Source: an uncultured Oscillospiraceae bacterium (lineage in GTDB: Bacteria; Bacillota; Clostridia; Oscillospirales; Oscillospiraceae). Taken from it: a stretch of 53,932 nt of DNA. The notes under the pieces were generated by a model. It was not told the origin of the DNA, did no database searches, and saw only the letters and a program-made list of their open reading frames with translations. Below are positions 8,640 through 15,898 of this stretch, one piece after another. Where the stretch lies: contig CAJTQP010000007.1 of the NCBI GenBank assembly GCA_910578575.1, positions 1 through 53,932 on the forward strand. The letters are read 5' to 3'. How positions within the stretch are numbered: position 1 is the stretch's first letter; each line of letters starts with the position of its first letter. The translations under genes and the position numbers were made by a program.

Positions 8640-9869
8640 GTGAAACGCATCCACTACGGCTGGGTGGTCTGTCTGGTGAGCACCCTGCTGCTGTTCGTGA
8701 CCATGGGGACCGTGTCCAACGGCTTCTCCGTGTTCCTGCCCTACATCCAGGCGGCACGGGGCCTGACCCATGCCCAGACCTCCTCCCTGGTGACCCTGCG
8801 CTGCCTGGTGGCCTTCTTCGCCATGCTGGGCATCGGGGTGTATTATCAAAAATTCAGCATCCGGGTGGGGACCGGCCTGGCGGCCAGCTTCGCCGGGCTG
8901 GCCTATCTCATCTACGGCTTTGCCCAGAGCTACGGGGCCTTCTGCCTGGGGGCGGCGGTGTCGGGGCTGGGCTACGGCCTGGGGTCCATGATTCCCGTGT
9001 CCATCCTCATGAACCGCTGGTTTGACCAGCACCGGGCCCTGGCCCTGAGTATCTGCGGCACCGGCAGTGGCATCGCCACCATTCTCCTGCCTCCGGTGAC
9101 CACGGCTCTGGTGGAGCGCAGCTCCTTGGCCGGGGCTTTTCGGGTGGAGGCGGTGGGGGTGTTCGCCATTGCGGCGATCCTTTTTCTCTTCCTGCGCAGC
9201 ACCCCGGCGGAGATGGGCTTGCGCCCGGTGGGGGCGGCGGAGGTCCCGGAAACGGTGGAGACACAGGCGCAGCCTGCCCCTGACTCCTTTACCCTCACCC
9301 CGAAGATGTGGGCCTTTATGGGCTGTGTGAGCCTCTTCATGGGCGCCCTGGCCAACCCTGGCTTTGCCCATCTGTCGGTGCTCTACACTTCGGAGGGCTT
9401 TGACCCTGTGGTGGTGGCGGCCATCCTCAGCGGCACCGGGGTGATGATAACTTTGGGGAAGCTCATCTATGGGGAGACCACCGACCACCTGGGGGGCCGC
9501 CGGGCCAGCTTGCTGTTCGGTGGTATCCTGCTGGTGGGGCATGTGCTGTGCTGTCTGGCGTTCCTTCAAAATTTGGTGGTGTGTGGGGTCACAGTGCTGT
9601 TCCTGGGTATCGGCTACCCCATCGCCACCATCGGCCCCTCGGTATGGGCCAACGACATGAGCTCCCCGGACCACTATCCCACAGTGGTTCGCCGCCTCCA
9701 GGTGATCTATGCCGGCGGGGCGCTGCTCTTTGCCAGCGTGCCGGGCTTGATGGCCGACGCCTTGGGGGGCTATATCCCCACCTATGCCCTGATGTCTGGG
9801 ATGCTGTTTCTGGCCCTGTGCCTTGTGGCTCTGGCCTACCGGGAGGTGGGACGGCGGAGAGCTGGATAA
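8640..9869 (+). CDS. MFS transporter, OFA/monocarboxylate-like
   Basis: A 409-residue integral membrane protein with about 12 hydrophobic segments and a central cytoplasmic loop near residues 195-225. The N-terminal HYGWVV followed by a long first helix is typical of the oxalate/formate antiporter and monocarboxylate branch of the major facilitator superfamily. The conserved MFS loop between helices 2 and 3 is degenerate. A GTG start at 8640 is used, with AAGGAAG nine bases upstream; the open frame upstream overlaps the SIR2-like gene. The genes are 25 bases apart, so co-transcription is likely. The substrate is unknown; a small carboxylate is the best guess from the family. Confidence 0.8.
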   Translation: MKRIHYGWVVCLVSTLLLFVTMGTVSNGFSVFLPYIQAARGLTHAQTSSLVTLRCLVAFFAMLGIGVYYQKFSIRVGTGLAASFAGLAYLIYGFAQSYGAFCLGAAVSGLGYGLGSMIPVSILMNRWFDQHRALALSICGTGSGIATILLPPVTTALVERSSLAGAFRVEAVGVFAIAAILFLFLRSTPAEMGLRPVGAAEVPETVETQAQPAPDSFTLTPKMWAFMGCVSLFMGALANPGFAHLSVLYTSEGFDPVVVAAILSGTGVMITLGKLIYGETTDHLGGRRASLLFGGILLVGHVLCCLAFLQNLVVCGVTVLFLGIGYPIATIGPSVWANDMSSPDHYPTVVRRLQVIYAGGALLFASVPGLMADALGGYIPTYALMSGMLFLALCLVALAYREVGRRRAG

Positions 9870-9884
9870 AACCAAAAGATACGA

Positions 9885-9918
9885 GAAAAAATGGGAGCGG
9901 AGGGCTCCCATTTTTTTT
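9885..9918 (+). terminator. Intrinsic terminator after the MFS gene
   Basis: AAAATGGGAGC and GGCTCCCATTTT form a strong stem followed by an eight-base T run. Confidence 0.88.
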
Positions 9919-9940
9919 GCGAAAAATTCCGTGGGGGCCC

Positions 9941-9969
9941 TTGACAAGGGCCGGGTTGGGGTGTATACT
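9941..9969 (+). promoter_or_regulatory. Consensus promoter of the metal-efflux unit
   Basis: TTGACA (9941-9946), a 17-base spacer and TATACT (9964-9969). Transcription would start near 9976. Confidence 0.8.
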
Positions 9970-9982
9970 GACGTCACAACAG

Positions 9983-9998
9983 TTGAACAAATGCTCAA
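9983..9998 (+). promoter_or_regulatory. ArsR/SmtB-like operator dyad
   Basis: TTGAACA, two bases, then TGCTCAA: a near-perfect dyad with one mismatch, placed just downstream of the predicted transcription start. Its form resembles operators of ArsR/SmtB metal sensors. No such regulator gene is in the window, so the assignment rests on the dyad and the metal-export genes it precedes. Confidence 0.5.
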
Positions 9999-10029
9999 TT
10001 AAACGACAAAAATCGAGAGGAGAAGACCC

Positions 10030-10248
10030 ATGAAAAAGAGCTACAAAATCGAGGTAGATTGCGCCAACTGCGCCAACAAAATGGAGGTGGCAGCCCAAAA
10101 GACCCAGGGAGTGAAGGACGCCGTGGTGAACTTCATGACCTTGAAGATGAACGTGGAGTTTGAGGAGGGCCAGGACCCCAAGACCGTCATGGAAGAGGTC
10201 CGGAAAAACTGCAAAAAGGTGGAGGATGATTGCGAGATCTTCCTGTAA
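10030..10248 (+). CDS. Stand-alone heavy-metal-associated (HMA) domain protein
   Basis: A 72-residue protein consisting of a single HMA ferredoxin-like domain. The metal site is CANC at residues 11-14, within the usual first-strand position. Such domains carry soft metal ions as cytosolic chaperones or as the N-terminal domain of P-type ATPases. The next gene, 42 bases downstream, is a P1B ATPase that has no HMA domain of its own, so this protein probably delivers metal to it or senses it. The ATG has a strong GAGGAG ribosome-binding site. Confidence 0.85.
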   Translation: MKKSYKIEVDCANCANKMEVAAQKTQGVKDAVVNFMTLKMNVEFEEGQDPKTVMEEVRKNCKKVEDDCEIFL

Positions 10249-10290
10249 GGGGAGGTTTCCCTGCGTGATCTCCATAAGGAGGCGTTTTTC

Positions 10291-12174
10291 ATGAACAAAA
10301 AGCAAAAAAAGATGCTCGCCCGCATCCTCATCGCGGCGGCGCTGATGATTGCCCTGTCCTTTGTGCCGGTATCGGGGCTGCCGCGCTTTCTGCTGTACCT
10401 GGTCCCTTACCTCACCGTAGGCTATGATATCCTGTGGAAGGCGGGGAAGGGGATCGTGAACCGGCAGGTCTTTGACGAGTGCTTCCTCATGGCGGTGGCC
10501 ACGGTGGGGGCCATGGCCCTGGCGGTGTGGCAGGATGGGGACTATACCGAGGCCATCGCCGTGATGCTGTTCTATCAGATCGGGGAGTGGTTCCAGAGCT
10601 ACGCCGTGGACAAAAGCCGCCGGAACATCAGCGAATTGATGGACATCCGCCCGGATTATGCCAACATCCAGCGGGATGGCCGCCTGGAGAAGGTGGACCC
10701 TGACGAGGTGGCGGTGGGGACCCTGATCTACGTCCAGCCGGGGGAGAAGGTGCCCATCGACGGCGTGGTGGAGGCGGGGACCTCCACCCTGAACACCAGC
10801 GCCCTCACCGGGGAGAGCCTCCCCAGAGAGACGGCCCCTGGGGACGAGATCATCAGTGGCTGCGTGAACCTTACGGGCCTGTTGACCATCCGCACCACCA
10901 GGGAGTTTGGGGACTCCACGGTGTCCAAGATCTTGGATCTGGTGGAGAACGCCAGCTCCCGGAAGTCCCATTCGGAGAACTTCATCTCCCGCTTTGCCCG
11001 CATCTATACCCCAGCGGTGTGTATCAGCGCCCTGGTGCTGGCACTCCTGCCGCCGGTGGTGCGGCTGCTCTTCCTGGACAGCGCCGCCAACTGGGGCGAC
11101 TGGCTCTACCGGGCCCTGACCTTCCTGGTCATCAGCTGTCCCTGCGCCCTGGTCATCAGCATCCCCCTGAGCTTCTTTGCCGGGATCGGCGGAGCCAGTA
11201 AGGCGGGGGTCTTAGTGAAGGGGTCCAACTACCTGGAGCTGCTGTCAAAGACCAACTGTGTGGTCTTTGACAAGACCGGCACCCTCACCCAGGGGAACTT
11301 CCAGGTGGTGGGGCTCTACCCAGAGGGCAGAACGGAGAAGGCCCTGTTGGAGTACGCTGCCCTGGCGGAGAGCGCCTCCTCCCACCCCATCAGCAAGAGC
11401 CTCCGGGACGCCTGGGGAGAGGCCCTGGATTTGGAGCGGGTGACGGATATCCAGGAGCAGAGCGGCAAGGGGGTCCTGGCCACGGTGGACGGCCATGCGG
11501 TGGCTGCGGGGAACCGGCGGCTCATGGAGGCCTTAAAGCTCCCCTGCCCGGAGGAGCGGCAGCTTGGCACCGTGGTCCACGTGGCGGTGGACGGGGCGTA
11601 TGCAGGACATATCGTCATTGCCGACGTACTGAAACCCAATGCTCCGGCGGCCATTGCCGGCTTGCGGAAGGTAGGCGTGGACCAAACCGTGATGCTCACC
11701 GGAGACCTGCGCCCGGTGGCGGAACAGGTGGCCGGGGAGCTGGGCATTGACCAGGTCTACAGCGAGCTGCTTCCCGGCGACAAGGTGGAGAAGGTGGAAG
11801 CCCTGCTGGCAGAACAGCCTACCCAGGGGAAGCTGGCCTTTGTGGGGGACGGCATCAACGATGCCCCCGTCCTCTCGCGGGCGGATATTGGCATCGCCAT
11901 GGGGGCCATGGGCTCCGACGCGGCCATCGAAGCCGCCGACGTGGTGCTCATGGACGACGATCCCCTGAAGTTGGTGAAGGCCATTCGCATTGCCAAGAAG
12001 TGCATGGGCATCGTCCGGCAGAATACCGTGTTCGCCATCGGTATCAAGCTGGCGTGCCTGGTGCTGGGGGCGGTGGGACTGGCCAGTATGTGGTTGGCCA
12101 TCTTTGCCGATGTGGGCGTGATGGTTCTGGCGGTGCTCAACGCCATCCGGGCGATGTTTGTGAAAAAGCTGTGA
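10291..12174 (+). CDS. P1B-type (Zn/Cd/Pb-class) metal-exporting ATPase
   Basis: A 627-residue cation pump. Seen in order: two to four N-terminal membrane segments, the actuator loop with TGES, the metal-gating motif SCPCAL (CPC near 283-285), phosphorylation motif DKTGTLT (D327), the nucleotide-domain SSHP, and the hinge GDGINDAP. The last membrane segments contain a conserved Lys (IGIKLA) and an ADVG motif, the marks of the P1B-2 subgroup for Zn2+, Cd2+ and Pb2+. No N-terminal CxxC domain is present; the small HMA gene upstream supplies one separately. Start ATG follows AAGGAGG. Function: export of toxic divalent metal across the membrane. Confidence 0.9.
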   Translation: MNKKQKKMLARILIAAALMIALSFVPVSGLPRFLLYLVPYLTVGYDILWKAGKGIVNRQVFDECFLMAVATVGAMALAVWQDGDYTEAIAVMLFYQIGEWFQSYAVDKSRRNISELMDIRPDYANIQRDGRLEKVDPDEVAVGTLIYVQPGEKVPIDGVVEAGTSTLNTSALTGESLPRETAPGDEIISGCVNLTGLLTIRTTREFGDSTVSKILDLVENASSRKSHSENFISRFARIYTPAVCISALVLALLPPVVRLLFLDSAANWGDWLYRALTFLVISCPCALVISIPLSFFAGIGGASKAGVLVKGSNYLELLSKTNCVVFDKTGTLTQGNFQVVGLYPEGRTEKALLEYAALAESASSHPISKSLRDAWGEALDLERVTDIQEQSGKGVLATVDGHAVAAGNRRLMEALKLPCPEERQLGTVVHVAVDGAYAGHIVIADVLKPNAPAAIAGLRKVGVDQTVMLTGDLRPVAEQVAGELGIDQVYSELLPGDKVEKVEALLAEQPTQGKLAFVGDGINDAPVLSRADIGIAMGAMGSDAAIEAADVVLMDDDPLKLVKAIRIAKKCMGIVRQNTVFAIGIKLACLVLGAVGLASMWLAIFADVGVMVLAVLNAIRAMFVKKL

Positions 12175-12178
12175 AGCA

Positions 12179-12222
12179 AAAGAGAGACCGTCTTGTAAGG
12201 AGACGGTCTCTCTTGGGATATT
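12179..12222 (+). terminator. Terminator after the metal ATPase gene
   Basis: Perfect 14-base arms AAGAGAGACCGTCT and AGACGGTCTCTCTT around a 7-base loop. It lies between two converging genes and probably works in both directions. Confidence 0.8.
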
Positions 12223-13347
12223 TTATGATTTTGTCGCCCAGTTCCCCGTAGCCATGGCGGTGAGGTAGGCGTTGATGAACCCATCCAGGTCCCCATCCAT
12301 CACCGCGTTGACGTTGCTGGTTTCATAGGCAGTGCGGGTATCCTTCACCAGGGTATAGGGCATGAATACGTAGGAGCGGATCTGGCTGCCCCACTCGATT
12401 TTCAGCTGCACGCCCTTCAAGTCGGAGATTTTCTCCGCCTTCTCCTGCATTTGCAGCTCCACCAGCTTGGCCCGGAGCATCTTCATGCAGTTGTCCTTGT
12501 TCTGGAACTGGCTGCGCTCGGTTTGGCAGGAGACCACCACCCCGGTGGGAATGTGGATCAAACGCACAGCGGAGGAGGTCTTGTTGACGTGCTGGCCACC
12601 GGCGCCGCTGGCCCGGTAGACCTGCATCTCGATATCCTCCGGACGGATCTCAATGTCCGCGTCCTCCGGCAGGTCCGGCATCACCTCCACCGAGGCAAAG
12701 GAGGTCTGGCGGCGGGCATTGGCGTCAAAGGGGGAGACCCGCACCAGACGGTGTACGCCGTGCTCTCCCCGGAGGTAGCCGTAGGCGTTCTCCCCTTCGA
12801 TCATGATGGTGGCGGACTTCAAGCCGGCCTCGTCCCCCTCCTGGTAGTCCATGATCTTATAGGTAAAGCCGTGGCGCTCTGCCCAGTGGGTGTACATGCG
12901 GTAGAGCATCTGGGCCCAGTCCTGGGCCTCAGTGCCCCCTGCCCCGGCGTGGAAGGCCAGGATGGCACTGGAGGCGTCGTACTCCCCGGTGAGCAGGGTC
13001 TGGAGCCGGGCACTCTCCATACTCTGGAGCAGGGCGGCGAAGTCCGTTTCCAACTCCGGCAGCAGGGAGAGGTCCTCCTCCTCGTTGCCCATCTCGCACA
13101 GGACCATCATATCGTCCCAGGAGGACCGGCGCTTTTGCTGCTCCTCCAGCTTACTTTTCAAGTGTTTCAGGCGCTGGAGGACCTTTTGGGAGTTGTCCGG
13201 GTCGTTCCAAAAGCCGTCGGCGGCGCTCTGGGCCTCCAGGAAGTCCACCTCCTGGGCGGTGCTCTCCAGGTTCAGAGCCTGTTCCAGCTCGTCCAACTGG
13301 GGGAGCAGGTTGTTGAGTTTGACCTTATATTCATCAAATTGAAGCAT
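12223..13347 (-). CDS. prfB: Peptide chain release factor 2
   Basis: A 374-residue class I release factor that recognises UGA and UAA stop codons. The GAGGTEAQDW block and the peptidyl-tRNA hydrolysis loop GAGGQHVNKTSSAVR (GGQ) are intact. The N-terminal coiled region is full length. Unlike many bacterial prfB genes, the entire protein is read in one frame: there is no in-frame UGA near codon 25 and hence no programmed +1 frameshift. The start is supported by GGAGGACC just upstream, and a TTTACA-17-TATAAT promoter lies about 40 bases further. The gene stands alone here. Confidence 0.95.
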   Translation of the reverse strand: MLQFDEYKVKLNNLLPQLDELEQALNLESTAQEVDFLEAQSAADGFWNDPDNSQKVLQRLKHLKSKLEEQQKRRSSWDDMMVLCEMGNEEEDLSLLPELETDFAALLQSMESARLQTLLTGEYDASSAILAFHAGAGGTEAQDWAQMLYRMYTHWAERHGFTYKIMDYQEGDEAGLKSATIMIEGENAYGYLRGEHGVHRLVRVSPFDANARRQTSFASVEVMPDLPEDADIEIRPEDIEMQVYRASGAGGQHVNKTSSAVRLIHIPTGVVVSCQTERSQFQNKDNCMKMLRAKLVELQMQEKAEKISDLKGVQLKIEWGSQIRSYVFMPYTLVKDTRTAYETSNVNAVMDGDLDGFINAYLTAMATGNWATKS

Positions 13348-13385
13348 GGGGGTCCTCCCGTTCTGTTCTCATTCATTGAGAAAAC

Positions 13386-13414
13386 ATTATAAAGTATTTT
13401 TCTCTGCCTGTAAA
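13386..13414 (-). promoter_or_regulatory. prfB promoter
   Basis: On the minus strand TTTACA (13414-13409), a 17-base spacer and TATAAT (13391-13386). Confidence 0.7.
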
Positions 13415-13444
13415 GGGAAAACCCGTGAAATCAGGGGAATTTGC

Positions 13445-15109
13445 TTAGACATCCAGTTTCTGGAACATCCGGATGGCCAGGATGATGGACTGCTCCCTGG
13501 TGGCGTTGGCGTAACCGATGGCTGCCTGGGAGGAGGTCTTGTTCCTGGGGGCGAAGGTGTTGGCGCTAACGCCGCGGATGACGTTGTGCTTCACCATGAA
13601 GTAGACGGAATCTCTGGCGTAATTCCCGATATCCCCGTCGTCGGCGAAACGGGGCACGCTGTTCAGGTCGCTGCCCAGGGTGAACTGGGAATCTGTGGGC
13701 AGGGTCCAGCCCTCCAAAGCCAGAGACTTATACACCCGTGTAAGCATGGTGGCGATGTCCTGGCGCTCGATTTTATTGTAGGGACTGAAGGTGGTGGGGG
13801 AAGTGCCGTTGGTGATGCCGATGGCATAGGCCTTGGTGATGGCATCGGAGCTGGTGTCAGTGAAGGGGGTGGTGAGCCCTTCGGGGTCATAGACCTTGCC
13901 GCCCATCTGCTCATAGAGCTGCACCGCCACGGCGGCAAATTCCGAACGGGTGATGGGGGCGGTAAGGTCCCGGTTTTTCAGCTCCGGCGGGGTGAGCTGT
14001 GCGAAGAGCTCCTTGTTGATGGCGGTGCCGTTGACCTCGTCCTCGAACCACTCGGACCAGCCGCCCTCTTCCTCATAGACCATCACAGCCAGGACAGGGT
14101 AGCCCTGGTTATTGTTGCCTGTGTCCATGGCAAAGGCGTTGCCCAGCTTGGACACCATGGCGGAGCTTTTCATATCCGCAGTGGACAGGAGGGCGCTGTT
14201 GGTGAATTTACTGCTGCTGCCGCTGCCCAGGAGGGTATCACACAGGTCCTGGTTGGTGTAGAGATTGTCGCAGGTCTTGCCACCAGTGAGCAGGCCAATG
14301 ACGCCGCCCACATAGCAGGGCCGGTTGGAATTGGCGCGGATAGAGACCACACTATAGCAATTTTGCAGCACAGCGCCGGAGCCGTCCTGCTTGCCCACAA
14401 TGCCGCTGACATTGACGGAGTTGGTGCCGCTGCCAGCCTGGACGCTGACGTCCATGCTGCCCACCATGTAGCAGTTGCGCACGGTACCGCCGTTGAACCC
14501 TACCACGCCGCCGATGTTGGTCCAGCCGCTGCTGCTGATGGATACGTTAAAATCCCGGAACGTGCAGGTGGAGAAACACTCTTCCACAGTACCCAGATTC
14601 CCGCCGCAGATGGCGCCTACGTCAATATTCTTGTTGTAGCTGCCGCTGCCGGAGACCACGCCGCCTACGTTGACGTGCTTCACCATGCCGTTGCGGCCTA
14701 CAACGCCGAAAAGCCCGCCGCCGTAGAGGGTGCTGCCGCTGCCGCTGGAACTTCCGGTGGAATAGCGGTTGATATTCAGGTTTTGGATGGCATAGCCGCT
14801 GCCATCATAGATGCCGGTGAAGCCAGTGGAGGTGAGGCCGATGGGGTTCCAAGCCCGCATCTCCATGTCCAGGTTGGCGGTCTGCTTGGCGCAGATGCCG
14901 GACTTGCCGTTGTTCACCTGGTCCCGGAACAGGGCCAACTGGGCAGGGGTGGAGATGAGGTAGGGGTCTGTGCGGGTGCCTGTCCCGCCGTCGAAGCTGT
15001 CGGCGGAACTGCCGTCCCAAGCTGCCGCAGGGACGACCAATAGGCTCAGCAGGAGCCCAAGGGTCAAAAGTAGAGGCAAAAGCCGGGAGGTACGCAGATT
15101 GTTTTTCAT
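13445..15109 (-). CDS. Secreted S-layer-homology protein with GLUG-like repeats
   Basis: A 554-residue surface protein. The signal peptide is basic then strongly leucine-rich and ends at AAAW near residue 30. The N-terminal half has GLUG-type repeats (GGLFGVV, GGVVGFN, VSGIVGK, GGVIGLL) interleaved with NCY-like turns, as expected for a beta-helix. The C-terminal half contains SLH modules: one starting near APITRSEFAAV, a middle module with ITNGTSPTTFSP and IERQDIATML, and a last one with VIRGVSANTFAP. These should anchor it to wall polysaccharide. It resembles the 979-residue protein at 2221 but is shorter, lacks the InlB-type repeat, and has its SLH modules in more diverged form. The ligand is unknown. 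Confidence 0.85.
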   Translation of the reverse strand: MKNNLRTSRLLPLLLTLGLLLSLLVVPAAAWDGSSADSFDGGTGTRTDPYLISTPAQLALFRDQVNNGKSGICAKQTANLDMEMRAWNPIGLTSTGFTGIYDGSGYAIQNLNINRYSTGSSSGSGSTLYGGGLFGVVGRNGMVKHVNVGGVVSGSGSYNKNIDVGAICGGNLGTVEECFSTCTFRDFNVSISSSGWTNIGGVVGFNGGTVRNCYMVGSMDVSVQAGSGTNSVNVSGIVGKQDGSGAVLQNCYSVVSIRANSNRPCYVGGVIGLLTGGKTCDNLYTNQDLCDTLLGSGSSSKFTNSALLSTADMKSSAMVSKLGNAFAMDTGNNNQGYPVLAVMVYEEEGGWSEWFEDEVNGTAINKELFAQLTPPELKNRDLTAPITRSEFAAVAVQLYEQMGGKVYDPEGLTTPFTDTSSDAITKAYAIGITNGTSPTTFSPYNKIERQDIATMLTRVYKSLALEGWTLPTDSQFTLGSDLNSVPRFADDGDIGNYARDSVYFMVKHNVIRGVSANTFAPRNKTSSQAAIGYANATREQSIILAIRMFQKLDV

Positions 15110-15155
15110 AAAATCTCTCTTTTCCTGAATAGTTTTGTACTTTGCTGTCTTAAAG

Positions 15156-15183
15156 AATATAGCAAATACAGGGGACTTGTCAA
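15156..15183 (-). promoter_or_regulatory. Promoter of the second SLH gene
   Basis: Minus-strand TTGACA (15183-15178), a 16-base spacer and TATATT (15161-15156), about 47 bases before the start codon. Confidence 0.65.
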
Positions 15184-15219
15184 GGAAAATCCAGAGAATG
15201 GATCAAAAGCCTCGCAGAG

Positions 15220-15239
15220 TTCGCGCCCGCAGGCGCGAA
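15220..15239 (-). terminator. Hairpin downstream of the 37-residue gene
   Basis: TTCGCGCC and GGCGCGAA form a perfect 8-bp stem around CGCA. No T run follows, so it may be a weak or factor-assisted terminator, or an RNA 3' end. Confidence 0.35.
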
Positions 15240-15261
15240 ACAAAGCGATGACAGGCCAGCC

Positions 15262-15375
15262 TTACCGCTGGCTGATGGTGGGCCGCTCGCCCTCCCAGAA
15301 GAAAATGAAGTCGTCTAAGTCCTGGGGCTTGGGCGGCTTGGTCTGGGGCAGAGTATGGGGATCACCCTTGCTCAT
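15262..15375 (-). CDS. Small hypothetical protein, 37 residues
   Basis: A short gene, divergent from the 55-residue gene at 15553. It has a near-perfect ribosome-binding site (AAAGGAGGTG) seven bases before ATG. The product starts MSKGDPHTLPQTKPP, is proline-rich at first, and then carries an acidic/aromatic segment DLDDFIFFWEGE. It has no signal peptide or membrane helix. The strong start signal is the main reason to believe it. The function is unknown; an alternative is a leader peptide. Confidence 0.55.
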   Translation of the reverse strand: MSKGDPHTLPQTKPPKPQDLDDFIFFWEGERPTISQR

Positions 15376-15552
15376 GCCGGCACCTCCTTTCTGTGTATAC
15401 GGGCCATTCTATGCCAAAGCTGCCGCGAAGTTGCCAGAAATTCTTCGATGGATTCCGAAAAATTCCAAAGCAGGGGCACAGTTTTCCCGCTCCTGGGACG
15501 GCTGTGTGACATCTTTCCCCGTCTGTGGGACAGACTAGAGCGGGGTGATGAA

Positions 15553-15720
15553 GTGAAGTATCGAGATCCAAACATGGAGGCCTATTTCAACTCCCTGCCC
15601 CCCGCCGTCCGGGTCTTCATCGACCGCTCCGGGGCGGATATCTCCACCCCAGGGGAGCTGATGCTCATCGGGGAGCATTTCCGCAACAGCTTCGGCTATA
15701 CGGAACGGGACAAAAAATAA
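15553..15720 (+). CDS. Small hypothetical protein, 55 residues
   Basis: A short acidic protein with the segment AYFNSLPPAVRVFIDRSG followed by DISTPGELMLIGEHF and a lysine-rich end. It looks folded and helical, and lacks a signal peptide. The GTG at 15553 is preferred, with GGGGTGA nine bases before it; an internal ATG at 15574 is an alternative. The frame is open back to 15355, but that part has no convincing start or protein-like composition. A strong terminator follows. The function is not recognised; similar small proteins are probably widespread in related gut Clostridia (inference). Confidence 0.6.
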   Translation: MKYRDPNMEAYFNSLPPAVRVFIDRSGADISTPGELMLIGEHFRNSFGYTERDKK

Positions 15721-15744
15721 GGGCCGATTTTTCCCCAAAGCAGA

Positions 15745-15778
15745 GCGAGCGCCGGTGTGTCCGGTGCTCGCTTTTTTG
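15745..15778 (+). terminator. Intrinsic terminator after the 55-residue gene
   Basis: GCGAGCGCCGG and CCGGTGCTCGC (one mismatch) around TGTGT, followed by TTTTTT. Confidence 0.88.
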
Positions 15779-15798
15779 CCCTTCCCCGCGAAAGAGTA

Positions 15799-15827
15799 TT
15801 GAAAAATCACGGCTTCCGTGCTATCCT
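15799..15827 (+). promoter_or_regulatory. Promoter of the SGNH-NodB / MBOAT / FkbH / ACP unit
   Basis: TTGAAA (15799-15804), a 17-base spacer and TATCCT (15822-15827), about 70 bases before the first start codon. No other promoter is evident before 21367. Confidence 0.55.
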
Positions 15828-15898
15828 GAACAGAGGCTTTTCCCTGGATGGAATTGCCAGACAGGGAAGGAACTGTGGATATAAGCACGGAGTGTAGC

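Noticed and set aside
8325..9998. 557-residue minus-strand open frame opposite the MFS gene
   Set aside because: Shadow frame; hydrophilic Gln/His/Gly-rich product without family motifs.
13346..15043. 565-residue plus-strand open frame opposite the second SLH gene
   Set aside because: Shadow of the SLH frame, which has the signal peptide and SLH motifs.
15355..15552. N-terminal extension of the 55-residue protein
   Set aside because: The extension has no start signal, overlaps the divergent small gene's start region, and its composition is not protein-like.
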